64,000 nucleotides of DNA from Pseudomonadota bacterium (GTDB lineage Bacteria > Myxococcota_A > Polyangia > Polyangiales > Polyangiaceae), in the NCBI GenBank assembly GCA_023431345.1, contig JAEYWK010000214.1, forward strand, positions 19,481-83,480, in the 5' to 3' direction. The notes beneath the pieces are model-generated. The model was given only the letters and a program-made list of their open reading frames with translations. It did not search any database and was not told where the DNA came from. Each line of letters starts with the position of its first letter. Position 1 is the stretch's first letter. A program made the translations under genes and the position numbers. This document shows, piece after piece, positions 34,349-42,805 of the stretch.

Positions 34349-36588
34349 AGGCGAGCGCCTTCGTCCTGCTGCTCGGGCTGAGTTGCTGCCGCAGCCAACC
34401 CGATGGTCGAGGGAGCGCTCCGGCGCCGGCCTCGCGCAGCGCGCCTCAGCCCTCCGCCGCTACGCCTCTGCCACCCGAAGCTCCGCCCACGCCGTGGGCC
34501 GAGGCGCTGCGCGAGCAGCGCTACAGCGAAGCGGACCGCGCTTTTCAAGCGCTGCCGAGCGACGCGCGTCAAAGCGCCGAGGTGCGGTTCGCGTGGGCTC
34601 GAGCGCGCTTCGAGCTCGGTCAGGCGGCGCTCGCCTTGCCGCTGCTCACCGGAATCGAGTCGGCGCTGCCCGCCATCGCGTCGCAGGTGGAGGAGCTGCG
34701 CGGCCAGCTGCTCCTGGCAGCGGGGCCGCCCGCCGAAGCGGCCAAGCTGCTCGAAGCTCGGGGCGACGCCACTGCGCTCGCGAGCGCTTCGCGGGCGTGG
34801 CTCGACGCGGGCGACGCGCTGCAGGCCATGAAGGTGGCCGAGCGCGGCCTCGCCAACGTCGGCAAGGGAAGAGGCGCCAAATCGAGAGAGGCGCAGCTGC
34901 GATTCGCGCGCGGACTGGCCGCCGAGAAGCTCGGCAAGCAGTCGCTTTGGATGGGGGATTTCCGGTTCGTGGCGCTCGAGGCGCCGCTGTCGGACGAGGC
35001 CAAGGTCGCGGTGGCGCGGCTGGCCGCCCTCGGAGAGCGCTCGCCGCTGTCGGCCAATGACCGGCTCGCGCGCGCGCGGGCCCTCGCCGCCGCCGGCCGT
35101 GTCGCCGACTTGGAGTCGGAGCTCTCGTTCGTCGAGCCGGTCGCGACGCGAATCACTCGCGCCGGCGTGCCTGCTTCGTTGCGCGCGCTGGCGCTCTTCA
35201 GCTCGCGCTCCGACTACGTCGCCGCCGCCAAGCTGTTCGAGAAGGCCAGTCAGCTCGGCACCGAGGACGCCGCCAAGGAGCTATTTTACGTGGCGCGGTC
35301 GCGGGCTCGCGCGCAAGACGATCAGGGCGCGGAGGCCGGCTATCGGCTGGTGATGCAGCGCTTCGGCACGACGCCGTGGGCCGAGCAGGCAGAGCTCGCG
35401 ATCGCGCGCATTCACATGGCCTCTGGCGCCTTCGACAAGGCCGCCGCCGCCTACGCGGCTTACCTCCAGAAGCGCGCGGGTAAGGCTCGCTTCGCCGAAG
35501 ATGCTTCGTTCGAGCGCGCCGTCGCGCTGCTCGCGCGCGAGCGGGCGAGCGAGGCGCTGCCGCTGCTGACCCGGCTCGCGCAGCGCACGAAGGACGCGCG
35601 CTTCGAGGGCCAGCTCCGGCAGCTCGCGGCGGTGGCGCTGCAAATGTCGGGAAAGCGTGATGACGCGATCGCAGCGTACAAGCAGGTGATCCGTGACTTC
35701 CCGCTGTCGTTCGCGGCCTTGATGGCGGGGGCGCGGCTGCGGGCTTTGGGCAGCGAGCTGCCGGCGTGGCTCGAGCCCGCGTCGAGCACGGCCGCTCCGC
35801 CGCCCCTGGACCTCAAGCTCCCCGCCGAGGTCGTGCTGCTGCATCGCCTGGGGCTCGACGCGGACGCGGCCGCCGCGCTCACGACGCACGAGCGCCGGCT
35901 CGCTCGCAGCCACGCGCCGCGTTCGGCGGAGGCGTTGTGCGAGCTGTACGGCTTGCTCGACGTCGCGGACCGTCGCTATGTCGTGGGTCAAGACGCAGCC
36001 ACGCGCTTGGGGCTCGATCGCGCGCCGGGCCCTCGATCACGCTGGATGTGGGACTGCGTCTACCCGCGACCGCACGCAGACTTGGTCACGCGCGCCGAGC
36101 GCGAGCTACTCTTGCCGCGTGGATTGCTGTGGGCGGTGATGCGACAAGAGAGCGGCTTTCGGCCCGCGGTGCGCTCGCCGGTGGGCGCGGTCGGCTTGCT
36201 ACAGCTGATGCCGAACACCGCCGAGCGCGTCGCGGCCGAGCTCGGTGAGAAGGTCGAGCTCGCGACGCTCGTGCACGCCCATACCAGCGTCCGCCTGGGC
36301 TCGACTTACCTGCGCAAGCTCATCGACTCGTTTCAGGGCAACGTCCCGCTCGCGACCGCGGCGTACAACGCCGGCCCGCACGCGGTGAGTCGCTGGCTCG
36401 CAGGTGGCGAGAGCTTGCCGCTCGACCTGTTCGTGGCGCGCATTCCTTACGACGAGACGCGCGGATACGTGACGCGCGTGCTCGGTAACGTGGCTCGCTA
36501 CGCCTATCTGGAGGGCGGCGAAGGCGCGGTGCAGGCGCCGTCGCTCGAGCTGCCTCGGGGCGTGAAGCTGCCCGAGAACAGCTACTGA
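34336..36588 (+). CDS. lytic transglycosylase (SLT type) lipoprotein with TPR-like domain
   Basis: 750 residues. Lipobox LSCC at the N-terminus. A long alpha-solenoid of TPR/HEAT-like helices (about 50-560) resembles Slt70. The C-terminal SLT domain has the catalytic Glu in AVMRQESGF, then GLLQLMPNTAERV and the conserved AAYNAGPHAVSRWL. It cuts peptidoglycan glycan strands at the outer-membrane side of the wall. The start may be GTG 34345, which overlaps the upstream TGA as GTGA and still leaves the signal; ATG 34336 is given. Possibly the same operon as priA. Confidence 0.92.
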   Translation: MGLVKASAFVLLLGLSCCRSQPDGRGSAPAPASRSAPQPSAATPLPPEAPPTPWAEALREQRYSEADRAFQALPSDARQSAEVRFAWARARFELGQAALALPLLTGIESALPAIASQVEELRGQLLLAAGPPAEAAKLLEARGDATALASASRAWLDAGDALQAMKVAERGLANVGKGRGAKSREAQLRFARGLAAEKLGKQSLWMGDFRFVALEAPLSDEAKVAVARLAALGERSPLSANDRLARARALAAAGRVADLESELSFVEPVATRITRAGVPASLRALALFSSRSDYVAAAKLFEKASQLGTEDAAKELFYVARSRARAQDDQGAEAGYRLVMQRFGTTPWAEQAELAIARIHMASGAFDKAAAAYAAYLQKRAGKARFAEDASFERAVALLARERASEALPLLTRLAQRTKDARFEGQLRQLAAVALQMSGKRDDAIAAYKQVIRDFPLSFAALMAGARLRALGSELPAWLEPASSTAAPPPLDLKLPAEVVLLHRLGLDADAAAALTTHERRLARSHAPRSAEALCELYGLLDVADRRYVVGQDAATRLGLDRAPGPRSRWMWDCVYPRPHADLVTRAERELLLPRGLLWAVMRQESGFRPAVRSPVGAVGLLQLMPNTAERVAAELGEKVELATLVHAHTSVRLGSTYLRKLIDSFQGNVPLATAAYNAGPHAVSRWLAGGESLPLDLFVARIPYDETRGYVTRVLGNVARYAYLEGGEGAVQAPSLELPRGVKLPENSY

Positions 36589-36634
36589 CGCAGCCCAGGC
36601 GGCTCGCTGGTGCTCGCGCGCACAAATGTCACCA

Positions 36635-37849
36635 TCAATACACGCCGGCGATGCGCGGCGGCTCCCGGTAGAATCCACCGCGTCCGGTGTCGCGGCGGTC
36701 GCTCGCCCAGCGCCCCCAAAACGCGCTGCGCAGCCAAAGCTCGGCTTCACGCCCGCGCGGCGAGAAACCCCACTCGGCTTCCTGAGACAGGTCGTCCGGG
36801 TCAGCGTATAGCCGCCAAACGAACCCGCCCGCCAGCGACGGCTCTTGCAGCATGGCCCCCAGTAGCCCGCGATAGGCCGCCGCTTGCGCTCGCGCGTCCA
36901 CCTGCACGTTCGTCATGTGGTCGGGCCATTCCCACGGGCGGAGCGCGGGGTCTGGCCGGGCGGTGTAGCCGAACTCGTTGAAGATCACCGGGCGCTGCCA
37001 CATCTGCGCCAAGGCGTGGACCTTCTTCGCGACCTCCGCGCCTCCGCGCTCGAGCTCGGCGTCGCTCGCGCCGGCGCGCTCGGCGAGCGGATAGAAAGCG
37101 TTGATGCCGATGACGTCGAGCTCGCCCCAAATCACGGTGTGGTCCGCGTCGTCCCAGTTCGCGGCGTAGGTGAGGAGCCCTGAATAGATCGCGCGCACGT
37201 CGCGCACGAGGGGGACGAACGTCGGCGCGTGGGTGGTGGTCACCCAGCTCCTGAGCTCGACTCCCACCGCGAGCATGTCGACGCGTTCCTTCTGCGCGAA
37301 GCGCGCCCAGGTGAGCAAGTAAGCTCGATAGCCCGCCGCGAAGCTGCGCCAGCCCTCCGGCGTCGCGGGATCGATCTCTGCGCGCCAGCCGCCGCTCTCC
37401 ACCCACAGATGTGGCACGAGCAGCACGCGCAGGCCGCGCGCGTGCGCTTGCTTCACGGCGCGGCGCAGGCCGCGTTGATTCTCGAGCAGCGGCAGCTCGA
37501 AGCTCGGGTCGACGCCCGTCGCCTCGAGGTCCCAAGCCCGACCGAAGGGAGTGAGGCTGATCCAGGTCGCCCCGAGCCGCACGGCCTCGTCGAGGCCGCG
37601 CTCGAACGCGGCGCTGCCGTAACCCCGCTCCGGGTGCAGCGCGCTCTCGATGGGCCCGATCGTGACGCCGCGGATCGCCGCCTCTCCGAGCTCCGCTCGC
37701 TCGAACGGGAGCGTCAGCGAGCCGCGAAATGCCTGGTCGCTCGTGAGCGGCGGCGGCGCCTCCGCAGCCGGTCTTGCCGGCTCCGCGCGCGCCGCGGGCG
37801 TCGCCAGCAACCCTACCGCAGCCAAGATGGCGGAGTAGGGCCTAGCCAT
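36635..37849 (-). CDS. GH113-like glycoside hydrolase, secreted
   Basis: 404 residues. Signal peptide (about 1-22). The rest is a TIM barrel with LPPLL-type openings and two glutamates in the right places for a retaining family: Glu in AVGVELRSW (acid/base) and Glu in IFNEFGYTARPD (nucleophile). Resembles GH113 beta-mannanase or related GTA-type TIM-barrel proteins. Substrate could be mannan or a similar polysaccharide; not shown. Its start overlaps the HAD stop upstream by 8 nt, so the two are probably co-transcribed. Confidence 0.8.
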   Translation of the reverse strand: MARPYSAILAAVGLLATPAARAEPARPAAEAPPPLTSDQAFRGSLTLPFERAELGEAAIRGVTIGPIESALHPERGYGSAAFERGLDEAVRLGATWISLTPFGRAWDLEATGVDPSFELPLLENQRGLRRAVKQAHARGLRVLLVPHLWVESGGWRAEIDPATPEGWRSFAAGYRAYLLTWARFAQKERVDMLAVGVELRSWVTTTHAPTFVPLVRDVRAIYSGLLTYAANWDDADHTVIWGELDVIGINAFYPLAERAGASDAELERGGAEVAKKVHALAQMWQRPVIFNEFGYTARPDPALRPWEWPDHMTNVQVDARAQAAAYRGLLGAMLQEPSLAGGFVWRLYADPDDLSQEAEWGFSPRGREAELWLRSAFWGRWASDRRDTGRGGFYREPPRIAGVY

Positions 37850-38534
37850 AGAGCTTGCGGAACAGGGGAGTCAGCAGCGCGTCGTCGATGCCGCTCAGCG
37901 ACTTCACGGCCGCGTCGGCGCCGGCGCCGAGTAGCTCCGCTTCGGAGTAAGTGTGGGCGACGCCGACGCACGGCAGCCCTGCCGCCTTGGCCGCTTCCAC
38001 TCCCGCCAACGAGTCCTCAATCACGAGGCCGCGACGGGCGATGTCTTCTTGGCCGCGCTCGCTCAGCCAACGAACGCCCAGCACGTAGCCTTCGGGGTCG
38101 GGCTTGCACGCGCGGGTGTCTTCCGCGGAGACGATGTGCTGGATGGCGTCTCGCACGCCCAGCACCTCGAGCCCGAGCTCGATCTCGTCGCGCAGCGCGC
38201 CCGAGACCACGAGCGCGGGCCCCGCGGCGGCGCGGCGGCGGACGAGCTCCGCGGCGCCCGCGAAGGTCGGCAGGGCGGCGCGCGCTCGCTGCATGTATAA
38301 GGGGCGCTTGGCCTCGATGAGCGCTGCGATTTGCTCAGGGCTCGGGCGCTGCCCCGCATCTTCCAAGATGGCGCGGAAGGCCCCGGCGTCGTCGAAACCG
38401 AGGTAGCGATGCAGGTAGTCGTGCTCGCTCAGGCTGACGCCGAGATCGGCCAGCACCACCCGGAAGGTCTCGAAGTGGACGGCCTCGTCGTTGACGAGGA
38501 CGCCGTTGAAATCGAAAAAGGTGGCCGGAAACAC
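37842..38534 (-). CDS. HAD-superfamily hydrolase, beta-phosphoglucomutase-like
   Basis: 230 residues. HAD motif I is FFDFNGVLVNDE, motif II SGAL, motif III KPDPEGY and motif IV IEDSLAGVEAAKAAG, with a helical cap as in PGM/phosphatase types. Motif I has Asn where most phosphatases and mutases have the second, general-acid Asp (DxD to DxN), so chemistry may differ from ordinary beta-phosphoglucomutases; I have seen this DFNGV form in other HAD subgroups. Overlaps the GH113-like gene and is divergent from infA with 109 bp between. Confidence 0.88.
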   Translation of the reverse strand: MFPATFFDFNGVLVNDEAVHFETFRVVLADLGVSLSEHDYLHRYLGFDDAGAFRAILEDAGQRPSPEQIAALIEAKRPLYMQRARAALPTFAGAAELVRRRAAAGPALVVSGALRDEIELGLEVLGVRDAIQHIVSAEDTRACKPDPEGYVLGVRWLSERGQEDIARRGLVIEDSLAGVEAAKAAGLPCVGVAHTYSEAELLGAGADAAVKSLSGIDDALLTPLFRKLYG

Positions 38535-38566
38535 CCGCGGAACCTACCTCAAAACCCCGCTAATTT

Positions 38567-38608
38567 GGCGGAAGTTGCAACACCTACGGGTTTGTGTCAG
38601 CTTCCGCC
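38567..38608. promoter_or_regulatory. stem-loop upstream of infA
   Basis: GGCGGAAG (38567-38574) pairs exactly with CTTCCGCC (38601-38608), and an inner ACAC/GTGT pair (38580-38583 with 38594-38597) extends the stem. It is in the 109-bp gap between two divergent genes, ending 35 bp before the infA start, where a leader RNA element or operator could lie. No known riboswitch was recognised. Confidence 0.5.
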
Positions 38609-38643
38609 CTCCAAAAATTCACGTCGGGTGAACAAGTCATAAG

Positions 38644-38865
38644 ATGAGCAAGGGCGATCTGCTGGAAATGGAAGGCGTCATTCAGGACGCACTGGGTGGC
38701 GGCCAGTACAACATTCGCGTCGACCAAGGCGGAGCGATCGTACGTGCTCAGCTGTCCGGTCGCATGCGCCGTCATCACATCCGCGTGCTGCCTGGAGATC
38801 GCGTCCGCGTCGCGGTCTCCCCTTATGACTTGTCGCACGGGCTGATCGTCTACCGCGGCAAGTGA
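38644..38865 (+). CDS. infA: translation initiation factor IF-1
   Basis: 73 residues, the standard IF-1 length, a single S1/OB-fold. Landmarks: KGDLLEMEGVIQDALG, LSGRMRRHHIRVLPGDRV and SPYDLSHGLIVYRGK. It binds the ribosomal A site during initiation. The stop overlaps the next gene as GTGA (38862-38865), so translational coupling to an SUMF1-like lipoprotein is implied, an unusual neighbour for infA. Confidence 0.97.
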   Translation: MSKGDLLEMEGVIQDALGGGQYNIRVDQGGAIVRAQLSGRMRRHHIRVLPGDRVRVAVSPYDLSHGLIVYRGK

Positions 38866-39836
38866 TCGTTCGGCGGCGCCAGGCCCTCGCTGCTGCGTGG
38901 CTGGCGCTGAGCTGCGCTTGCTCGAACAAGAACAAGGAGCGCGAGAGCGAGTCGCGCTCCGTCGAGACGACCGCGACGCCGCCCGTCGCGCCTGCGCCTG
39001 CGCCGCGGCAGCTCTACCTGCCCGACGGCGGCGACTTCGTTCAGAACCAAGGCAACCTCGAGCCGTTGCCTCAGCTGCTACCGGGCGCGCCGCCGCTGGT
39101 GAGCAGCGGCTGTCCACCGGAGATGGTCTCGATCCGCGGACAGTTTTGCATCGACCGCTTCGAGGCCTCGTTGGTCGATCGACATGAACGACCGCTTTCG
39201 CCCTATTTTCCGCCGTCGCGCGACGCGCTCGTGCACACGCTGAGCGTGTTTCGGGGCAAGCGTCCGCGCGGCCCCCGCGCCGCGATGCCGCTGCCGCTGC
39301 CGCCCGAGTACTCGATCGACGAAGCCTTCGAGCCCCAAGCTCGCTCGCAGGCGGGCGTCGTGCCTCAGGGCTACTTGAGCGGACTGTTCGCGCGGCAGGT
39401 GTGTGAGAACGCGGGCAAGCGCCTGTGCCGCCCCGAGGAGTGGGTGACGGCGTGCAAAGGCCAAGCGGCCACCAAATTCCCGTACGGTGACCGCTACGTC
39501 GCCGGCAAGTGCAACGTGTTCCGCGACGCGCACCCCGCCGTCGTGCTGTACGGCGACGCCTCGAAGAACCACCTCGACCCGCGGCTCAACCAGGTGGAGG
39601 CCGCCGATGGCCCGCTGCTACGCAAGACGGGAGCGACCGACTCGTGCCGCAGCGATTGGGGTCGCGACGCCGTCTACGACATGGTCGGCAACCTCGATGA
39701 ATGGATCGACGACGAACGGGGAGCGTTCCAAGGCGGCTTTTACTCCCGCGCCACCCGCGAGGGCTGCGACGCCCGCATCACGGTGCACCCGCCTGCCTAC
39801 TCCGACTACAGCTTGGGCGTGCGCTGCTGCCGGTGA
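38862..39836 (+). CDS. SUMF1/FGE-type lipoprotein
   Basis: 324 residues from GTG 38862 (GTGA overlap with infA). Signal with lipobox-like LSCAC. The C-terminal two thirds match the formylglycine-generating/SUMF1-type fold: RGQFCIDRFEASL, NAGKRLCRPEEWVTACKG, YDMVGNLDEWIDD and FQGGFYSR ending LGVRCC. Many bacterial proteins with this fold are not sulfatase activators but serve as carbohydrate- or partner-binding modules, and no sulfatase is near, so I would not assume formylglycine activity. Exported, outer-membrane-anchored by inference. Confidence 0.88.
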   Translation: MIVRRRQALAAAWLALSCACSNKNKERESESRSVETTATPPVAPAPAPRQLYLPDGGDFVQNQGNLEPLPQLLPGAPPLVSSGCPPEMVSIRGQFCIDRFEASLVDRHERPLSPYFPPSRDALVHTLSVFRGKRPRGPRAAMPLPLPPEYSIDEAFEPQARSQAGVVPQGYLSGLFARQVCENAGKRLCRPEEWVTACKGQAATKFPYGDRYVAGKCNVFRDAHPAVVLYGDASKNHLDPRLNQVEAADGPLLRKTGATDSCRSDWGRDAVYDMVGNLDEWIDDERGAFQGGFYSRATREGCDARITVHPPAYSDYSLGVRCCR

Positions 39837-39913
39837 GGCGTCGGGCACGGCCAGCTGGCCTGTCGGCCGCCCAGACTCGCGTCAGAAACTAGACCGTCGT
39901 GTGGGTATGTGTC

Positions 39914-39927
39914 GTACCATTCGGTAC
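39914..39927. repeat. short perfect palindrome abutting a start codon
   Basis: GTACC (39914-39918) and GGTAC (39923-39927) around ATTC, ending directly at the ATG of the next gene. It could be a small operator or a hairpin that hides the start. A chance occurrence is possible. Confidence 0.35.
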
Positions 39928-40320
39928 ATGAAAGCTCCGCGCGGACTCGGCCTCCTCGCTCTGGCGCCAATCCTAATCATTTCAACAGGTTGTGGTCACC
40001 CTGTGCAGCGTTCGCTGGAGGGGCGCTGGCTCGGTGAAGCGGTCGAAAACTTTCACGACTCGCAGCTGGCGGCAGCCACGGGCTGGGTGCGCGGGCTGAG
40101 CTTCGAGTTCGCGGGCTCGAACGTGACCGTCGCGGTGCCGGCCGAAGAAGCGCGCACTGGGCGTTACAAGGTCGGCAGCGTCCACGAGTCCGATGTGCGC
40201 CTCGCGTTCACGGCCAAAGATGGCAAGACGTCGACGGCGCTGTTCAAGCTCGACAGCGATCACAGCATTCGCTGGATGCTCGGTCAGGGGCGCGCGGTGG
40301 TGCTGCGGCGTGATCGGTAA
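39928..40320 (+). CDS. small lipoprotein, unknown function
   Basis: 130 residues from ATG 39928; an in-frame ATG at 39907 would disturb the signal. Lipobox ISTGC near residue 19. The mature part (SLEGRWLGEAVENFHD, then short beta-strand pieces) looks like a small beta-barrel/lipocalin-like domain; the LEGRW start is shared with other stress-type lipoproteins. No close family recognised. Confidence 0.7.
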   Translation: MKAPRGLGLLALAPILIISTGCGHPVQRSLEGRWLGEAVENFHDSQLAAATGWVRGLSFEFAGSNVTVAVPAEEARTGRYKVGSVHESDVRLAFTAKDGKTSTALFKLDSDHSIRWMLGQGRAVVLRRDR

Positions 40321-40343
40321 CGGCTCGGCGCGCGGGCCGCGCG

Positions 40344-41426
40344 TCAGCGCTTGAGCTCGAGCATGCGCGTCACCTGCGCCCCCTGCTGCGACGGAGCGAA
40401 CGTGATGTGAGCGATTTCGCTCGCGGCGCAGCTCTCGGCGTCGGGCGACAGCGGCGGCTGAAAATCCACGTCCGTGACCGAGCCCGAAGCTTCCACCTTC
40501 AGGCTCAGCGCGGTTCGCACCGTGATCTGCACGCCCTCCGCGCTCTTGGTGTTGCGGCTGAAGCACTCAGCAGCCACGTCGACGATGCGCGCTACGCCCG
40601 TCTCGATCTCGCTGATGGAGGGCTCGAGCGGCACCTCGGCGTCGGCGACGGGCGGCGAGGCGCTGGGCAGAGGCGGCGTCGCCGAAGGTCGCGCGGAGGC
40701 GAGCTTGAGCGGCTCCGCGCGCCGCTCTCGGGTGTCGCCGAGCGGTCTGCCGTCGATGTTGCCGCTACGCCCGTCGGCGGCGAAGTCACCGTGGGCGGGC
40801 GCTTTCAGGAAGAAGGCGGGAACGCTGCCGCGCGGGCCTACCGCGACCGTGCCCTCGCGCACGAGGACGATCACGCGATCGCCATCGATGGTGACGCGGA
40901 ACACGGTTCCGTGCACCGCGACGCGCGTTCCCGCGGCCTCGACCACGAACGTCTCGGGCTTCGAGCTCGGAGCGACCTCGGACAGCACGCTGCCGCGCTC
41001 GAGCCGAACGCCGATGCGCTCGCCGCGCTCGGTCAAGGTGGCGCTGCTGTGCGCGGATAGCGTCCAGGTGGCGCGCGCGGCGTGCTCAACCGATACCTCG
41101 CGGTCCTCCGCGCTCACGCGGCTGCCGAAGGCCAGCTGCTCGCCGTTGCGGCGTAGCGGCTGCGTGGCTTCGATGATGCGCGGGGGCGCGTGGGCTACCG
41201 CTCCACCTGACCGTTCACCGATCAGCCACAGCGAGGCCGCCGCTGCCACTGCCAGCCCGCCCCAAGCGAGCGGGTAGCGCGAGCGCGGCTTGGCCGGTGC
41301 GCTTCGCTCTGCGTGCTGAACCAGGCGCTGCTCGACGTCGCTCCAGTCGACCTCGGCGGGGCGTTCGGCGCGCGCCTCCCGCACCGCCTGCCGCAGCGCT
41401 CGCTCCCGAAGGTCTTCGCCGCTCAC
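40344..41426 (-). CDS. FecR-like anti-sigma/sigma-regulator protein with AgmX/TonB-type C-terminus
   Basis: 360 residues from GTG 41426, overlapping the sigma stop by GTGA. A short cytoplasmic N-terminus (1-50) is followed by one transmembrane helix (about 51-70). The FecR domain follows (ARATWTLSAHSSATLTERG to VAVHGTVFRVTIDGD, with GTVAVGP near the end). The C-terminal about 90 residues (NTKSAEGVQITVRTALSLKVEASG, ending MLELKR) resemble TonB-C/AgmX-type domains. Normally FecR binds its sigma factor inside and a TonB receptor outside; no receptor gene is adjacent. Confidence 0.85.
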   Translation of the reverse strand: MSGEDLRERALRQAVREARAERPAEVDWSDVEQRLVQHAERSAPAKPRSRYPLAWGGLAVAAAASLWLIGERSGGAVAHAPPRIIEATQPLRRNGEQLAFGSRVSAEDREVSVEHAARATWTLSAHSSATLTERGERIGVRLERGSVLSEVAPSSKPETFVVEAAGTRVAVHGTVFRVTIDGDRVIVLVREGTVAVGPRGSVPAFFLKAPAHGDFAADGRSGNIDGRPLGDTRERRAEPLKLASARPSATPPLPSASPPVADAEVPLEPSISEIETGVARIVDVAAECFSRNTKSAEGVQITVRTALSLKVEASGSVTDVDFQPPLSPDAESCAASEIAHITFAPSQQGAQVTRMLELKR

Positions 41427-42136
41427 GCGGGTTCCTTCGCGGGGCTCGCGCTGGCGGGCGCTGGCGGGTGGCTGCCGAGCTCGGCTCCCAGCTCGACGGT
41501 GAGGTTGGCCAGCGCCGGTTCGTCGCCGAGCAACGCGAGCAGCTCGCGGCGCGCGTAGAACAAGCGCGTGCGCACCGTCAACACCGGTGAGCCGACGATC
41601 TTCGCGATTTCTCCGGGAGAGAGGCCCTCCAGCTCGTGCAGCACGAACACGACGCGCTTCTTTTCGCTCAAGCGATCGAGCAGGCGATGGAAGGCCTGCA
41701 CGCGGCGCTGGCGCTCGAGCTGCTCGTCCGCGAACGCACGGTGATCCACGGCCGCCAGGTGCTCGGGAGCTTCCGCGAACACGGGGCGGCTCTTGGCCGC
41801 GCGCCGGTGCATCAGCACGACGTTGACGGTGACGCGATACAGCCAAGTCGAGAAGCGCGCGCCGTGGCGAAAGTCACGGATGCTGCGGTGCACCTGCAAG
41901 AAGACTTCCTGCACGATGTCCTCGAGCTCGGTAGCGCGCCCGAGCATGCGCTGCGCGAGGCGCGCGACGTCTTGTCGGTGCGCGACGAAGAGGAGCCGGA
42001 AAGCCTCCGCATCGCCACGCTGGCAGCGCTCGACGAGGCTCAGGGTTTCCACGCCGGCGATTTTATCAGCGTCTCGTCGCGCTGGCTCGCGCTTGGGGGC
42101 GAAAGCCCTCTCAGCTACGGGCGCGGCGTACGGCAT
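41423..42136 (-). CDS. ECF sigma factor (RpoE-like)
   Basis: 237 residues from ATG 42136; a TTG at 42172 is in frame but adds a non-typical segment. Sigma-2 is marked by AEAFRLLFVAHRQDVARLAQRMLG and TELEDIVQEVFLQVHRSIRDF. Sigma-4 by LDRLSEKKRVVFVLHELEGLSPGEIAKIVGSP and a final helix-turn-helix, then a Pro/Ala-rich tail. It is coupled to the membrane FecR-like gene (GTGA), the likely anti-sigma or regulator. Distinct from the ECF41 sigma at 8345. Confidence 0.92.
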   Translation of the reverse strand: MPYAAPVAERAFAPKREPARRDADKIAGVETLSLVERCQRGDAEAFRLLFVAHRQDVARLAQRMLGRATELEDIVQEVFLQVHRSIRDFRHGARFSTWLYRVTVNVVLMHRRAAKSRPVFAEAPEHLAAVDHRAFADEQLERQRRVQAFHRLLDRLSEKKRVVFVLHELEGLSPGEIAKIVGSPVLTVRTRLFYARRELLALLGDEPALANLTVELGAELGSHPPAPASASPAKEPA

Positions 42137-42217
42137 CAGCCAGAGTGGAACGAGTGAGAGCGCTGCAGCCAACCAGAGCTTTGGTGCAGCGCCCCCGCGA
42201 CCTTTTCAGGCCGCAGC

Positions 42218-42550
42218 TCAGAAAAGCGACTTGAGGTCCGTGGCGGACTTCTTCTTCTGCTCGAGGACGCGGTTGACGGCGCGGAGCAGGCGCGACTTCG
42301 AGGGGCCGGAGATGGCCTTGCCAGCGTTCGCGGCGTCGAGCAGGCGGCCGGTAGCCGGGCGGCCGGAGCGCGGCTTGCTGGGCTTTTCAGCGCCTTCGGC
42401 CGGCTTCGACTCGCTCTTCTTGGCCTTGCTGCGCGCGAGACGCTTGGCGCGATCTTCCGGACGCAGCCGTTCGATCTCGCGCGAGGCAACGGCGACGCGG
42501 CGCGGGTCAATCTTGTTGTCGGAGAGGAACTGGGCGAACTTGCTGGCCAT
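42218..42550 (-). CDS. conserved-looking basic hypothetical protein
   Basis: 110 residues from ATG 42550, with a helical front (KFAQFLSDNKIDPRRVAVAS), a Lys/Glu/Pro-rich middle and a basic C-terminus (SKSRLLRAVNRVLEQKKK). It could bind nucleic acid by charge. The frame stays open upstream to 43546 only as the antisense of the PNP gene. Located between the sigma/FecR pair and the PNP operon; function unknown. Confidence 0.6.
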   Translation of the reverse strand: MASKFAQFLSDNKIDPRRVAVASREIERLRPEDRAKRLARSKAKKSESKPAEGAEKPSKPRSGRPATGRLLDAANAGKAISGPSKSRLLRAVNRVLEQKKKSATDLKSLF

Positions 42551-42805
42551 TGGGTTCTTGAGCGAGGGGCCCCGACGGCGGGGCCGAGAAAGGGACGCGG
42601 ACCATAGCCCGCTTTGTGGCGGACACAAGCCAGATTCGGCCCGCGTCACGGCTCCTTTCGAGCGGGCTCTTCGGCGACGTCTTGGAGCGAGGCAGCTCTT
42701 GGGACCCACGACCGGCCCCGCGGCGCCGGCGCCGCTGCGTACGAGCTGCAAATCTGCCAAACTGAGCCTGATGGGCCGCTGGCAGGCCCGGGCCAAGCGG
42801 CAGGC

